A stretch of DNA of 55,335 nt from an uncultured Opitutales bacterium (lineage in GTDB: Bacteria; Verrucomicrobiota; Verrucomicrobiia; Opitutales; Intestinicryptomonadaceae): positions 1 to 55,335 of the forward strand of contig CALXNZ010000017.1 of the NCBI GenBank assembly GCA_944389885.1, given 5' to 3'. The position numbers were made by a program, and so were the translations under genes. Below the pieces are notes generated by a model, which was not told the origin of the DNA, did not search any database, and saw nothing but the letters and a program-made list of their open reading frames with translations. This document shows positions 1-6,491 of this stretch, piece by piece; position 1 is the first letter of the stretch; every line of letters starts with the position of its first letter.

Positions 1-632
1 TCGATGTCGCCAAGCTCGTTTGTCCAATCTTCCCAAAGCATCATTTGCGGACTCTGTTCTTTGCCTCCGCCTTGCAGTCCGCGAAGGCCAACAGCCTTTT
101 TAGATGATTCTATCGAGCGGCGTTCTTCGTCCTCGGCTTCTATAGCGGCGGCGTTAGCGGTTTTTAATATATTAAGAAAAGTCTTGAACGGCAAATTGGC
201 AGAAACGTGGGCAACGAAGTCAGACGTTAGTTTTGAGTCTGAAAAGATTTCCTCCGCGCCGTTCCTTATTCCCGCAAGCGAAATAAACTCGCAAATTCGC
301 TCTGATATGATATCCGTTTGTTTTTCTGCAGAGGAAACCTTTGCGATTAGATACTTTGCGGCCTCAATCCAACTATACGCCGTGCTCTTTGAAAGTTGGC
401 CTCCAAGCGTTTCTTTAAGCCACCCGCCGAATTTCCCGTGCCCTATTATCGGCTTTATGGATAGCGCGAGTAACCCAAATCCCACAATAGCCGAAATGTT
501 TGCGCTTTGGATTTTCGCGGTTAGCTCATAGGATTCGCGCATTATTGTTTCAAGCCGGCTTTCATCGGGCTTAAACTGTTTTTGCAGCGCTGTTTCAAGT
601 GTGGTTAGTTGTGTTTTTGAATCTTTCTTCAT
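1..632 (-). CDS. DUF3102-like phage early protein, 3' end cut by the window edge
   Basis: Reading leftward from the ATG at 632 (starts MKKDSKTQLTTLE) the frame stays open to the window edge, about 210 residues. A segment around residues 60-90 reads GHGKFGGWLKETLGG followed by KSTAYSWIEAAKYL. This is the layout of DUF3102-type phage proteins, in which a G-F-W patch precedes a helix-turn-helix-like stretch. Its start lies three bases after the stop of the upstream gene on the same strand, so the two are probably translated from one early leftward transcript. The exact role of the family is unknown; DNA binding in phage early functions is an inference. Confidence 0.65.
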   Translation of the reverse strand, partial: MKKDSKTQLTTLETALQKQFKPDESRLETIMRESYELTAKIQSANISAIVGFGLLALSIKPIIGHGKFGGWLKETLGGQLSKSTAYSWIEAAKYLIAKVSSAEKQTDIISERICEFISLAGIRNGAEEIFSDSKLTSDFVAHVSANLPFKTFLNILKTANAAAIEAEDEERRSIESSKKAVGLRGLQGGGKEQSPQMMLWEDWTNELGDI

Positions 633-635
633 AAG

Positions 636-968
636 TTATTTGCGTTTCAAAGATGCTTTAAGCTCCTCTATAAGCTCCAAACGGGTTGATACGGGAAGTT
701 GTTTTATGAATTCCGTCCTGCGCGGCCCCGTGAGGCGCAAGACTACAAAATTGCGGTACTCTTCAACCGGCACGCGCAACATGCGGCGCGTCTTGCCGTT
801 TGCCCGGCTTCCAGTGTCAATCGCCACAAGTTCTCCCGTATCTATAAGGTTTAGATAGTGCTGAACTGTCCCACCCAACTTCTGGGCAACCTCCCACAAA
901 TAGAGAACCGTTCGCCCTGGGAAGTCGAGGCTATGGAAGAAGTTCGTCTGTTGAGGGTTTTCGGGCAT
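636..968 (-). CDS. Small helix-turn-helix (MerR/excisionase-type) phage protein
   Basis: A 110-residue protein. Residues 20-50 (LYLWEVAQKLGGTVQHYLNL, then a short wing ending near DTGSRANGK) look like the winged helix-turn-helix of excisionase/MerR-like proteins. The rest is basic, ending in LKASLKRK. It is the second gene of the leftward early operon, 13 bases after the 64-residue regulator and three bases before the DUF3102-like gene. Its position just downstream of the early promoter fits a transcription or transposition accessory factor, but no specific family is recognised. Confidence 0.6.
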   Translation of the reverse strand: MPENPQQTNFFHSLDFPGRTVLYLWEVAQKLGGTVQHYLNLIDTGELVAIDTGSRANGKTRRMLRVPVEEYRNFVVLRLTGPRRTEFIKQLPVSTRLELIEELKASLKRK

Positions 969-981
969 TTAGAATGTAGTT

Positions 982-1176
982 TTATTTTGTATGACGTGCT
1001 CTACGTTGAGGTGCTTGTGGTAACTGTAAGATTTTTATTCCGAGGCGGCGTGATTTATATTTACCGTTTGCCAGTCCGCATAGATATCCCCAATGGACTC
1101 CTAAAAGGGGAGCTGCTTTTCTATAACTCCATCCTTTGCGCCTTAATTCTCTTTTTATTGCTGTATCTTGCGGCAT
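982..1176 (-). CDS. Small helix-turn-helix regulator, first gene of the leftward early operon
   Basis: A 64-residue basic protein. Residues 15-45 (GWSYRKAAPLLGVHWGYLCG and following) form a plausible helix-turn-helix of the XRE/Ner type. It is divergent from the repressor gene at 1,265, with only 88 bases between them. In Mu-like phages the gene facing the repressor is Ner or Cro-like and shuts down early transcription, so this is the natural candidate for that role. The assignment rests on position and a weak motif. Confidence 0.55.
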   Translation of the reverse strand: MPQDTAIKRELRRKGWSYRKAAPLLGVHWGYLCGLANGKYKSRRLGIKILQLPQAPQRRARHTK

Positions 1177-1264
1177 ATTTTTTTATTGAGATATATTAAA
1201 TTTTGTTTTTTATATAGTTGTTAAAGCTTTAATATTTACAAATGCAAAACCACGACCGTGAATT
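1177..1264. promoter_or_regulatory. Divergent early/repressor promoter region with palindromic operator
   Basis: This AT-rich 88-base gap separates the repressor from the leftward early operon. It holds a perfect 12-base palindrome, TTAAAGCTTTAA at 1221-1232, inside the near-symmetric 16-mer TGTTAAAGCTTTAATA at 1219-1234. A related 16-mer occurs just after the repressor gene. The site is the likely repressor operator; promoter elements were not assigned with confidence. Confidence 0.55.
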
Positions 1265-1603
1265 ATGCAAGAAAAAAAATGCACAATCGTAAATTTTTCG
1301 TTGAGATTTAAGTCTCTTTGTGAATCGAGCGGAAAAACTCAGAAGGAATTAGCCAAAGCTTTGGAAATTTCCGAATCTGCCCTTGTAAATTATAAAAAAG
1401 ACAGAGTTCCAGAGGCAGATGCACTGCTTAAGATATCTAATTATTTTGCAGTTTCTCTTGAATGGTTACTCACAGGAGAAGAGTCAGAACTCAAATCAGT
1501 TCCAGAACAGAGTGCTTCGGTATGGAAAGTAAGAGCAGAAGAGGCCGAAAAGAAAATTTTAGCAATGAAGGCTGGTCTTCAGGCTTTCATAAAAAAATTT
1601 TAA
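1265..1603 (+). CDS. XRE-family phage repressor
   Basis: A 112-residue protein with an N-terminal XRE/HTH_3 domain at about residues 10-65: KTQKELAKALEISESALVNYKK is split here by the recognition turn, then an ISNYFAVSLEWLLTGEE stretch typical of cI-like and Bacteroides-type phage repressors. The C-terminal 40 residues are helical and acidic/basic, probably for oligomerisation. There is no LexA-like protease domain, so induction would have to work by another route. It lies divergent to the early genes, with near-identical palindromes before and after it. Confidence 0.8.
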   Translation: MQEKKCTIVNFSLRFKSLCESSGKTQKELAKALEISESALVNYKKDRVPEADALLKISNYFAVSLEWLLTGEESELKSVPEQSASVWKVRAEEAEKKILAMKAGLQAFIKKF

Positions 1604-1609
1604 ATTAAA

Positions 1610-1625
1610 TGTTAAAGCTTGAACA
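1610..1625. promoter_or_regulatory. Second putative repressor operator
   Basis: TGTTAAAGCTTGAACA just after the repressor stop shares its first 11 bases, TGTTAAAGCTT, with the 16-mer in the divergent promoter. It is itself symmetric at 14 of 16 positions. It is followed at 1626-1639 by another inverted repeat, CTTAG-AACG-CTAAG. Two copies flanking the repressor suggest that the protein binds both sides of its own gene, controlling the accessory genes downstream as well. Confidence 0.45.
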
Positions 1626-1643
1626 CTTAGAACGCTAAGCAGC

Positions 1644-1684
1644 TAATAATCAACAACCGAAAATTCCAACGATTGGAAATTTGA
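1644..1684 (+). repeat. 41-bp direct repeat, copy 1, leader of the 138-residue gene
   Basis: An exact 41-base copy of the sequence at 2137-2177. Its core, TTCCAACGATTGGAA, is an inverted repeat with six-base arms and a CGA centre. Each copy ends 9 to 12 bases before the ATG of a different small gene, so it is either a shared 5'-UTR hairpin or a protein-binding site. Confidence 0.85.
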
Positions 1685-1696
1685 AAAGGCGAAATA

Positions 1697-2113
1697 ATGG
1701 AAGAATCAAAAAAAACAGAAACGAATAATCCAAAGATGATTGCTGTAACCGTCGTTTTTTTATTAATTGTATTTGGAGCTATATTAGCGGTGCCGATCAT
1801 GCAGAATTTAGAGTCTGCGTCGGGACGAAGGGAAGCCGTTGAGAGATACTTTCAAGATATGGCGCAATACGGATGTAAAATCGAATCAATAAAATTTGAA
1901 GGCAATCAATTTTCAGGTCGCATATCAATGCAAAACGGCTTCGGTGCGTGGACTACCGCAGATTTTTATGGCAGTGCTTATAAGATAGGAGACAAGTGGG
2001 ATATTAGCGGATACGTCCCAAAGATTGAAGACAGAGACTCAAAAATTAGAGAAGCCACTGAAGCGGCTGTTAAAAAACTAAAAGAAGCAGAAAGAGCCTT
2101 GCGCAGCTATTAA
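1697..2113 (+). CDS. Membrane-anchored hypothetical protein of the prophage control region
   Basis: A 138-residue protein with one strongly hydrophobic segment at about residues 14-34 (MIAVTVVFLLIVFGAILAV) after a short charged N-terminus, so it is probably anchored in the inner membrane. The outer part has alternating strand-like segments, and the last 25 residues are a charged helix. It follows the first copy of the 41-bp repeat. The region is AT-rich compared with the late genes. I recognise no family. Being next to the repressor, it could be a lysogeny-expressed accessory gene; that is inference. Confidence 0.6.
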   Translation: MEESKKTETNNPKMIAVTVVFLLIVFGAILAVPIMQNLESASGRREAVERYFQDMAQYGCKIESIKFEGNQFSGRISMQNGFGAWTTADFYGSAYKIGDKWDISGYVPKIEDRDSKIREATEAAVKKLKEAERALRSY

Positions 2114-2136
2114 ATATAAAAATTTCTCACAAATAA

Positions 2137-2177
2137 TAATAATCAACAACCGAAAATTCCAACGATTGGAAATTTGA
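2137..2177 (+). repeat. 41-bp direct repeat, copy 2, leader of the 93-residue gene
   Basis: Identical to 1644-1684, including the TTCCAACGATTGGAA hairpin core. The copy sits 9 bases before the ATG at 2187. Identity stops sharply at both edges, so only the leader was duplicated, or it is held constant by selection. Confidence 0.85.
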
Positions 2178-2186
2178 GAGACCAAA

Positions 2187-2468
2187 ATGTTTAATAAAGA
2201 CAAGGATATACTGGACATAGGGGTACTTTTAAACGAAGACTCTGAACGGCTTGAGGTTATGTACGAGGGATTCGACATGGGCTACTTTATTCTCGGGATG
2301 ATGGATGCCGAAATGCGCGGCCTGAACTCTCCCGAAGCCCTGGAACACCTGCGCGCCCTGTACGGCATGTTCAGTTCGCCCGCGCGCGCCCGCTACGAAA
2401 TCCGCGCCCGCGTCTGGAAAAACCGCTACGCCGCCGCCAACGATAAGGTTTCAAAAGACAAAGAATAG
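2187..2468 (+). CDS. Hypothetical 93-residue acidic/basic phage protein
   Basis: The first 45 residues are acidic and hydrophobic (ILDIGVLLNEDSERLEVMYE). The rest is rich in Ala and Arg (SPARARYEIRARVWKNRYAA). Base composition changes abruptly near 2310: the 5' part is AT-rich like its neighbours and the 3' part is very GC-rich, so the gene may be a chimera. It is preceded by the second copy of the 41-bp leader. I recognise no family. Confidence 0.55.
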   Translation: MFNKDKDILDIGVLLNEDSERLEVMYEGFDMGYFILGMMDAEMRGLNSPEALEHLRALYGMFSSPARARYEIRARVWKNRYAAANDKVSKDKE

Positions 2469-2517
2469 AAAAGCATAATTTAATCTCAAGTTTACAATGA
2501 ACTAAAACCGAATAAAA

Positions 2518-3516
2518 GTGAAGATTATGCCAGAAACAATAACTAATAACAGAATCAAGTATCTTAATGGAAATCCATATATTGAATATAGGCTTTCTCT
2601 GAAATATACAAATAAATACGGAGTTCCTCTTCCCGAAATTGCCGACGGACTTTTAGCTTTGCAAACTCAGGTTGATTTTCTTCCATATTCACTGAATAGG
2701 ACTATAAAATGCAAAGGCATAAGAGGTTTGAAAATAGAAAAATCTATCGTAAAACTTACTAAACTTGAATCCGGTAGTCTTATCGAAGATTTTATTGTAA
2801 TGTTATTTTTTAAAGATAAGAAAAACCTTGAAAGAATTTTAGGCGATGTCAGAGATAAATATAAATTAAATGTTATGACGGAAAAATTTATTATTCCTAT
2901 TCTCATTGGTGCCGTAGCATATTTTTCGTTAAAGTCTTGTTCGACGTCTAAAAATCCGGAAACAACAATCAATATTGATATGAGCAACAATAGTGGAATT
3001 ATAGTTTCCGGATCAGAAGCATATGGATTAAGGCCTGACGAATATAAGAAAATATTGTCGGAAACTTATAAGACAATATCTTCATCCAAGAAAAGGAAAC
3101 TTGAGAATTCGGCACTTGATATTATTCGTCCAATACAAAATAACGTTGGCGACTTGGAAGTAATGGACAATGCATCGCTCACAATAAAAGGCAGCGACAT
3201 ACATAATTTACCAGAGAAAAGTGAAATTAATGACTCCGTAGAAGAATGTCAAGACTACAAAAATGTGCAGATATTTATAAGGGCATTAGATAGAGATAAA
3301 GCTGATCACGGTTGGAGTGCCATTATTCCAATAATATCAGGAGCTCGAGTGAAATTGGTAATAAACTCTAATACAGATCTCTCAGATCTTGCTACGAAGG
3401 AATCATTTTACGGTGATGTGGTTGCGGTATGGACAAAAAAAACATTTAGTAAGAGAAGATTAAAAGAATATATTTTGATATCTGTATATTCGCCACAAGT
3501 TAACGCAGAGAAATAA
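2518..3516 (+). CDS. Unrecognised membrane-associated accessory protein
   Basis: A 332-residue AT-rich gene. The reading opens with GTG at 2518 and an ATG lies three codons later at 2527; either could be the start, as no strong ribosome site is visible. The N-terminal part is a predicted alpha/beta cytoplasmic domain. A hydrophobic segment sits at about residues 124-140 (FIIPILIGAVAYFSL, followed by SCSTSK). The C-terminal 100 residues look strand-rich (GWSAIIPIISGARVKLVIN). A terminator follows directly, so this ends the repressor-side transcript. Genes at this place in prophages are often superinfection-exclusion or defence functions, but nothing here proves that. Confidence 0.6.
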   Translation: MKIMPETITNNRIKYLNGNPYIEYRLSLKYTNKYGVPLPEIADGLLALQTQVDFLPYSLNRTIKCKGIRGLKIEKSIVKLTKLESGSLIEDFIVMLFFKDKKNLERILGDVRDKYKLNVMTEKFIIPILIGAVAYFSLKSCSTSKNPETTINIDMSNNSGIIVSGSEAYGLRPDEYKKILSETYKTISSSKKRKLENSALDIIRPIQNNVGDLEVMDNASLTIKGSDIHNLPEKSEINDSVEECQDYKNVQIFIRALDRDKADHGWSAIIPIISGARVKLVINSNTDLSDLATKESFYGDVVAVWTKKTFSKRRLKEYILISVYSPQVNAEK

Positions 3517-3543
3517 ATTAAGAATAAAAAATTTCAATATACT

Positions 3544-3573
3544 GCCTACTTTTTTCAATGAGTAGGCTTTTTT
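3544..3573 (+). terminator. Rho-independent terminator after the repressor-side genes
   Basis: Stem GCCTAC at 3544-3549 pairs with GTAGGC at 3562-3567, followed by six T. It closes the rightward lysogeny transcript before the late operon. Confidence 0.75.
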
Positions 3574-3597
3574 GTGCCTTTAAGCGTGATTTTATCC

Positions 3598-3648
3598 AAG
3601 AAATTCTCTGCGAACTTGAATTTCTTCGCAACTGAATCAACTGATTCA
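3598..3648. promoter_or_regulatory. Two inverted repeats upstream of the late operon
   Basis: AAGAAATTC at 3598-3606 pairs with GAATTTCTT at 3618-3626, an 11-base gap. Next to it TGAATCA at 3633-3639 pairs with TGATTCA at 3642-3648. They lie about 50 bases before the first late gene (3,696) and after the terminator, where a Mor/C-type late activator would bind in Mu-like phages. No clear -35/-10 pair was found, which fits an activator-dependent promoter. Confidence 0.45.
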
Positions 3649-3695
3649 ACCGAATATTTTGCGGTTTTTGCGTACTGTGATATTCTGCCTGCGTT

Positions 3696-4484
3696 ATGTC
3701 AAACGCAGCACAGGATAGTCAACAAAAAAGCGCCAATCTAAAAGTTTACGCCTTTGAAGTCGATCGCATAAATGCGGCGACTGTATCGCTTAAACTCCGT
3801 ATGCTTGGCGGAGTGTCGTCTATCCGCACAATAGCTGTGTCGGAGTTGCCAAATTGCATTTCGCAAATAGAACAGGCGTTGGCGGATGGCGCCGACGAAG
3901 CGGAAATCAATGTCGGTTCCGGTGTTTGCGCCATATCACCAAAGCTTTTAAAAAATTTAAAGACGAGCCTTTCTTCATATCACGCTGTGTCGGGCGGCAG
4001 TGGCGCGCAAGTCGTCCGCAAAGGCGTTTCAACGCCGCTGAAATCCAAAGCGCCCGCGCGTGCGGCGGCAGTGCCGCATTGCGCGTCAGATTTTAACGAA
4101 GAACGGGATAGGCGTATTGCGAAAGCAAGCGCCGTAAGGGCGGAGCCCTTCAATGGAAGCGGCACTGCCGCCGACGATTTTGAAAATCAACTTGCGCGCA
4201 TTGTCGGCGATGAGCTGCGCAAGGCAGTAATGCCGCTCTTGGCTGAAATAGACGCCATTGCCGCTCTCGTAAAGGAGTGCGTGGCCGAATTGTCGGCTGT
4301 ATCAAAAGATTTTATAACCTGCACGTCCGGCAAACTTGGAGGTCGGAATACGCCGCCTGCGCCGCGCCGCAAAGGCGGAAGAGAGAGTTGTTGCCCGAAG
4401 GCGGGGCGCGTCAACGCCGAGGGCTCCATTTCCACGCGTGGCGGCCGCACGTCGGTTGTGGTTGGCCGCCGCAAGGTATCTTAA
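3696..4484 (+). CDS. Hypothetical first gene of the late operon
   Basis: A 262-residue protein with three parts. An N-terminal 100 residues (KVYAFEVDRINAATVSLKLR...) have beta-alpha character. A middle region is Ala-rich with charged helices (about 140-210). A C-terminal 45 residues are Arg/Gly/Ser-rich and probably disordered (RRKGGRESCCPKAG). I recognise no family. It leads the late operon before the lipoprotein and membrane genes, 13 bases ahead of the lipoprotein ATG. The basic tail could bind nucleic acid; this is a guess from composition. Confidence 0.6.
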   Translation: MSNAAQDSQQKSANLKVYAFEVDRINAATVSLKLRMLGGVSSIRTIAVSELPNCISQIEQALADGADEAEINVGSGVCAISPKLLKNLKTSLSSYHAVSGGSGAQVVRKGVSTPLKSKAPARAAAVPHCASDFNEERDRRIAKASAVRAEPFNGSGTAADDFENQLARIVGDELRKAVMPLLAEIDAIAALVKECVAELSAVSKDFITCTSGKLGGRNTPPAPRRKGGRESCCPKAGRVNAEGSISTRGGRTSVVVGRRKVS

Positions 4485-4497
4485 TCCAAAAAAAACT

Positions 4498-4929
4498 ATG
4501 AAGATAATAGCATCAATATTTGCGCTCCTGCTTTTGGCAGGCTGCGCGTCAACTACAATAACAGAATACGACGATCAAGGAAACGTCATCAAGGTGACTG
4601 AAAGCGACGAAAGCGCAATGGCAATCGCCGCGCAAAGCATAACCACCAAAGACAATATGCTCCATGCAAGTGGTTGGGCCGTGGGCGTGCAGCCAAGCGC
4701 TGGCATATATGGCATTGGCGCATTCGACGTACTTGCGGCCTCTATTGAGGGCGAAAAGGGCGCCGTCAACGCGGCAAGCTACGCCACAATGATAAACGCA
4801 TCTAAGGTATCGCTTGATGTCACGGCAAATGCCGAGGGCATAACAGCAAAGGCGGAAGGCAACTCGAATGCAAATGCGGCTGCAACGCCTGATACAAACG
4901 CAGGCGCAGAAACGGCGGAGGGCAAATAA
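4498..4929 (+). CDS. Phage-encoded lipoprotein
   Basis: A 143-residue protein starting at ATG 4498 (MKIIASIFALLLLAGCAS). The lipobox LAGC puts the lipidated Cys at residue 16. The start was chosen because it gives a perfect signal peptide; the same frame is open further upstream. The mature part is Ala/Asn/Ala-rich and low in complexity towards its C-terminus. In lysis cassettes a small lipoprotein is often the outer-membrane spanin (Rz1-like), but this one is longer than usual, has no Pro-rich segment, and lies before rather than inside an inner-membrane partner gene. Spanin is therefore only one possibility. Confidence 0.7.
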   Translation: MKIIASIFALLLLAGCASTTITEYDDQGNVIKVTESDESAMAIAAQSITTKDNMLHASGWAVGVQPSAGIYGIGAFDVLAASIEGEKGAVNAASYATMINASKVSLDVTANAEGITAKAEGNSNANAAATPDTNAGAETAEGK

Positions 4930-4930
4930 G

Positions 4931-5119
4931 ATGGCTGATACGAACCCCGTTGCACAAACCGGCAAGCAGGCCGTGGGATCCTGGCTTAAGAGCAAAGGCA
5001 CGGCGATTGGCGTTGCCGTTGGAGTGGCTCTAACAAGCTTGGGCGACTACTTATTGGGCGACACAGGCCTTATTGCCTTTGCAATAGGCCTAATAAAACA
5101 GGCGATAGCGTTCTTTTAA
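4931..5119 (+). CDS. Small membrane protein, holin candidate
   Basis: A 62-residue protein from the ATG at 4931, one base after the lipoprotein stop. It has two hydrophobic stretches at about residues 26-40 (TAIGVAVGVALTSLG) and 47-62 (GLIAFAIGLIKQAIAFF), separated by a short GDYLLGD turn. Size, two-membrane-span layout and position next to other membrane genes fit a class II-like holin. No sequence family was recognised. Its stop overlaps the next start in a TAATG junction. Confidence 0.55.
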   Translation: MADTNPVAQTGKQAVGSWLKSKGTAIGVAVGVALTSLGDYLLGDTGLIAFAIGLIKQAIAFF

Positions 5120-5214
5120 TGCGCAAGGTTTGTAAATTACTTTCCCGCGTGTCCGCCGCCATTTGGCGCGGCGCGCGGGGTTTAATCGGGGTAAAATTTA
5201 GGTTCAGGTTTTAG
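5119..5214 (+). CDS. 31-residue highly cationic peptide
   Basis: A tiny frame that exactly fills the gap between its neighbours. Its ATG overlaps the stop of the holin-like gene (TAATG) and its TAG is followed at once by the ATG at 5215. The product has nine Arg/Lys and no acidic residue in 31 positions (MRKVCKLLSRVSAAIWRGAR, then GLIGVKFRFRF). It would form an amphipathic basic helix followed by an alternating basic/aromatic tail. The coupling at both ends argues for real translation. A membrane-active lysis peptide is possible, but there is no family evidence. Confidence 0.5.
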   Translation: MRKVCKLLSRVSAAIWRGARGLIGVKFRFRF

Positions 5215-5640
5215 ATGCTTTTTAGGGAGAGTTTTTCAGGGTTGTGTTTGCTCGCCACCGCATATGCCGAAGTCGAAGCCGGCTGGCTCCAACAGGCGGC
5301 CATATTTATCGCGGCGACGGCGGCCACGCTGTACTACATGCGGGGTGTTTTAAAAAAAGTTCCTCCGGACACGGAGAAATACCGTCATGTGGACGACTGT
5401 GAAAAGCTCTGCAAAAGTAACCTTGCCGAACATGAAAAAATCGACCGCGAAATGAACGAGCGCCTTGCTTCCATGAGCGGGCATTCCGCCGGGAGTCGCA
5501 AGGAAATCTACGCGCGGCTTGCGCACGTTGAAAACGAACTCGCCTCCATAAAAAAGGAAAACGAGTTGCAAACCAAAGAACTTTACCTAATCCGCGAAAT
5601 ACTTTCGCGACAAAACTACAAAAACAATGACTCTTTTTGA
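5215..5640 (+). CDS. Membrane-anchored coiled-coil protein (Rz/spanin-like)
   Basis: A 141-residue protein. The N-terminal 45 residues contain two hydrophobic stretches (GLCLLATAYAEVEAGWLQQ and IFIAATAATLYYMRGVL). The remainder is charged and helical with coiled-coil character (EIYARLAHVENELASIKKEN). One membrane anchor plus a periplasmic coiled coil is the layout of i-spanins and of small coiled-coil proteins found before the packaging genes in Mu-like phages. Its 3' end overlaps the next gene by 14 bases. No catalytic lysis enzyme is visible nearby. Confidence 0.55.
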   Translation: MLFRESFSGLCLLATAYAEVEAGWLQQAAIFIAATAATLYYMRGVLKKVPPDTEKYRHVDDCEKLCKSNLAEHEKIDREMNERLASMSGHSAGSRKEIYARLAHVENELASIKKENELQTKELYLIREILSRQNYKNNDSF

Positions 5641-5890
5641 AAAGGAACAACTGCGCAGCGTGCTGCTGCTGATTTTGGAGGCGGCGCGCCACGGGCTCAC
5701 CCTGCGCGAAATTGCGGACCTTGCCGAACTTCGGGCTTTTAAGAATACCGACACTGAATTTGTCGAGAACCTCGAATGGCTTTGCGCCAAAGGCTATGCG
5801 GAGGAGACGCGAACAGGTATTTCAATGTTGACCCGCGCGTGGCGCATTACGGACTCGGGCATTGAATATCTCGACTTCATAAATGTTTAA
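5627..5890 (+). CDS. Small winged-helix phage protein before the small terminase
   Basis: An 87-residue protein. LRSVLLLILEAARHGLTLRE, a recognition-helix-like segment, and a C-terminal wing (RAWRITDSGIEYLDF) resemble winged helix domains. It occupies the place of Mu gp26, immediately before gp27, and shares an eight-base overlap with the next gene. It is probably a DNA-binding accessory of packaging or late control; the family is not certain. Confidence 0.6.
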   Translation: MTLFEKEQLRSVLLLILEAARHGLTLREIADLAELRAFKNTDTEFVENLEWLCAKGYAEETRTGISMLTRAWRITDSGIEYLDFINV

Positions 5891-6488
5891 AATGGCTCTG
5901 ACGCGCACATGGATAGACTCGAAACTTTCGCGCAGGGAGCGCGCGAGGCTCATGGAATACCTCCTCGAACGGTGGAACAACCCGACGGCGGAGCAGATTC
6001 TTTCAGCAATAGGAGAACTTTTTCCGGAAAAGGAACCGCCCGGAATCCGCTCGATATCCGACTGGAAGGCGAAGGCGTGGGAATTTGAAGTCGGCCTCAC
6101 CGAGATGCGCGCGGAAGGCGAAGCGGCGCGCCGGGTCATTGAAGACGGGAACGACTTTGGAGCAGCCAATAAAAAAAAGCTCGACGAGCTTCTGTGGCGC
6201 AAGTTGCGCGAGCTCAAGGATGGCGACGAAATAGACGGGAATCTGCACGACTTGGTGCTATCCTCCGCGCGGCTTACGGCGCAGGTGCGCGCCAACCGAG
6301 AGTCTGAGGGCAAGATGAAGCTTTTGGAAGCAAAGCTTGCCGAACTCGCCCGAGAAAAGGCCGAGTGGCAGCGCAAGGAAGCAGAGCGCGACGCCGCCAA
6401 GAAAAAAGCAATAGAAGATATACGCAGCGGCGCCGGCCTTTCCGACGAGGCTCTCGCAAAACTTGAAGCGCAAATAGGCAATTTGTAA
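5883..6488 (+). CDS. Mu gp27-like small terminase (DUF3486 type)
   Basis: A 201-residue, highly helical protein. Residues 10-60 hold a helix-turn-helix-like region (LSRRERARLMEYLLERWNNP ... AEQILSAIGELF), followed by a long coiled coil (ESEGKMKLLEAKLAELAREK). This is the DUF3486/gp27 layout, and it lies directly before the large terminase, as in Mu. The start at 5883 overlaps the upstream gene; a second ATG is at 5892. The small subunit recognises phage DNA for headful packaging. Confidence 0.7.
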   Translation: MFKMALTRTWIDSKLSRRERARLMEYLLERWNNPTAEQILSAIGELFPEKEPPGIRSISDWKAKAWEFEVGLTEMRAEGEAARRVIEDGNDFGAANKKKLDELLWRKLRELKDGDEIDGNLHDLVLSSARLTAQVRANRESEGKMKLLEAKLAELAREKAEWQRKEAERDAAKKKAIEDIRSGAGLSDEALAKLEAQIGNL

Positions 6489-6491
6489 TTT

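Noticed and set aside
858-1199. Plus-strand open frame of 113 codons opposite the early genes
   Set aside because: It overlaps the antisense of two better-supported helix-turn-helix genes and its product is a hydrophobic, low-complexity reading with no start context.
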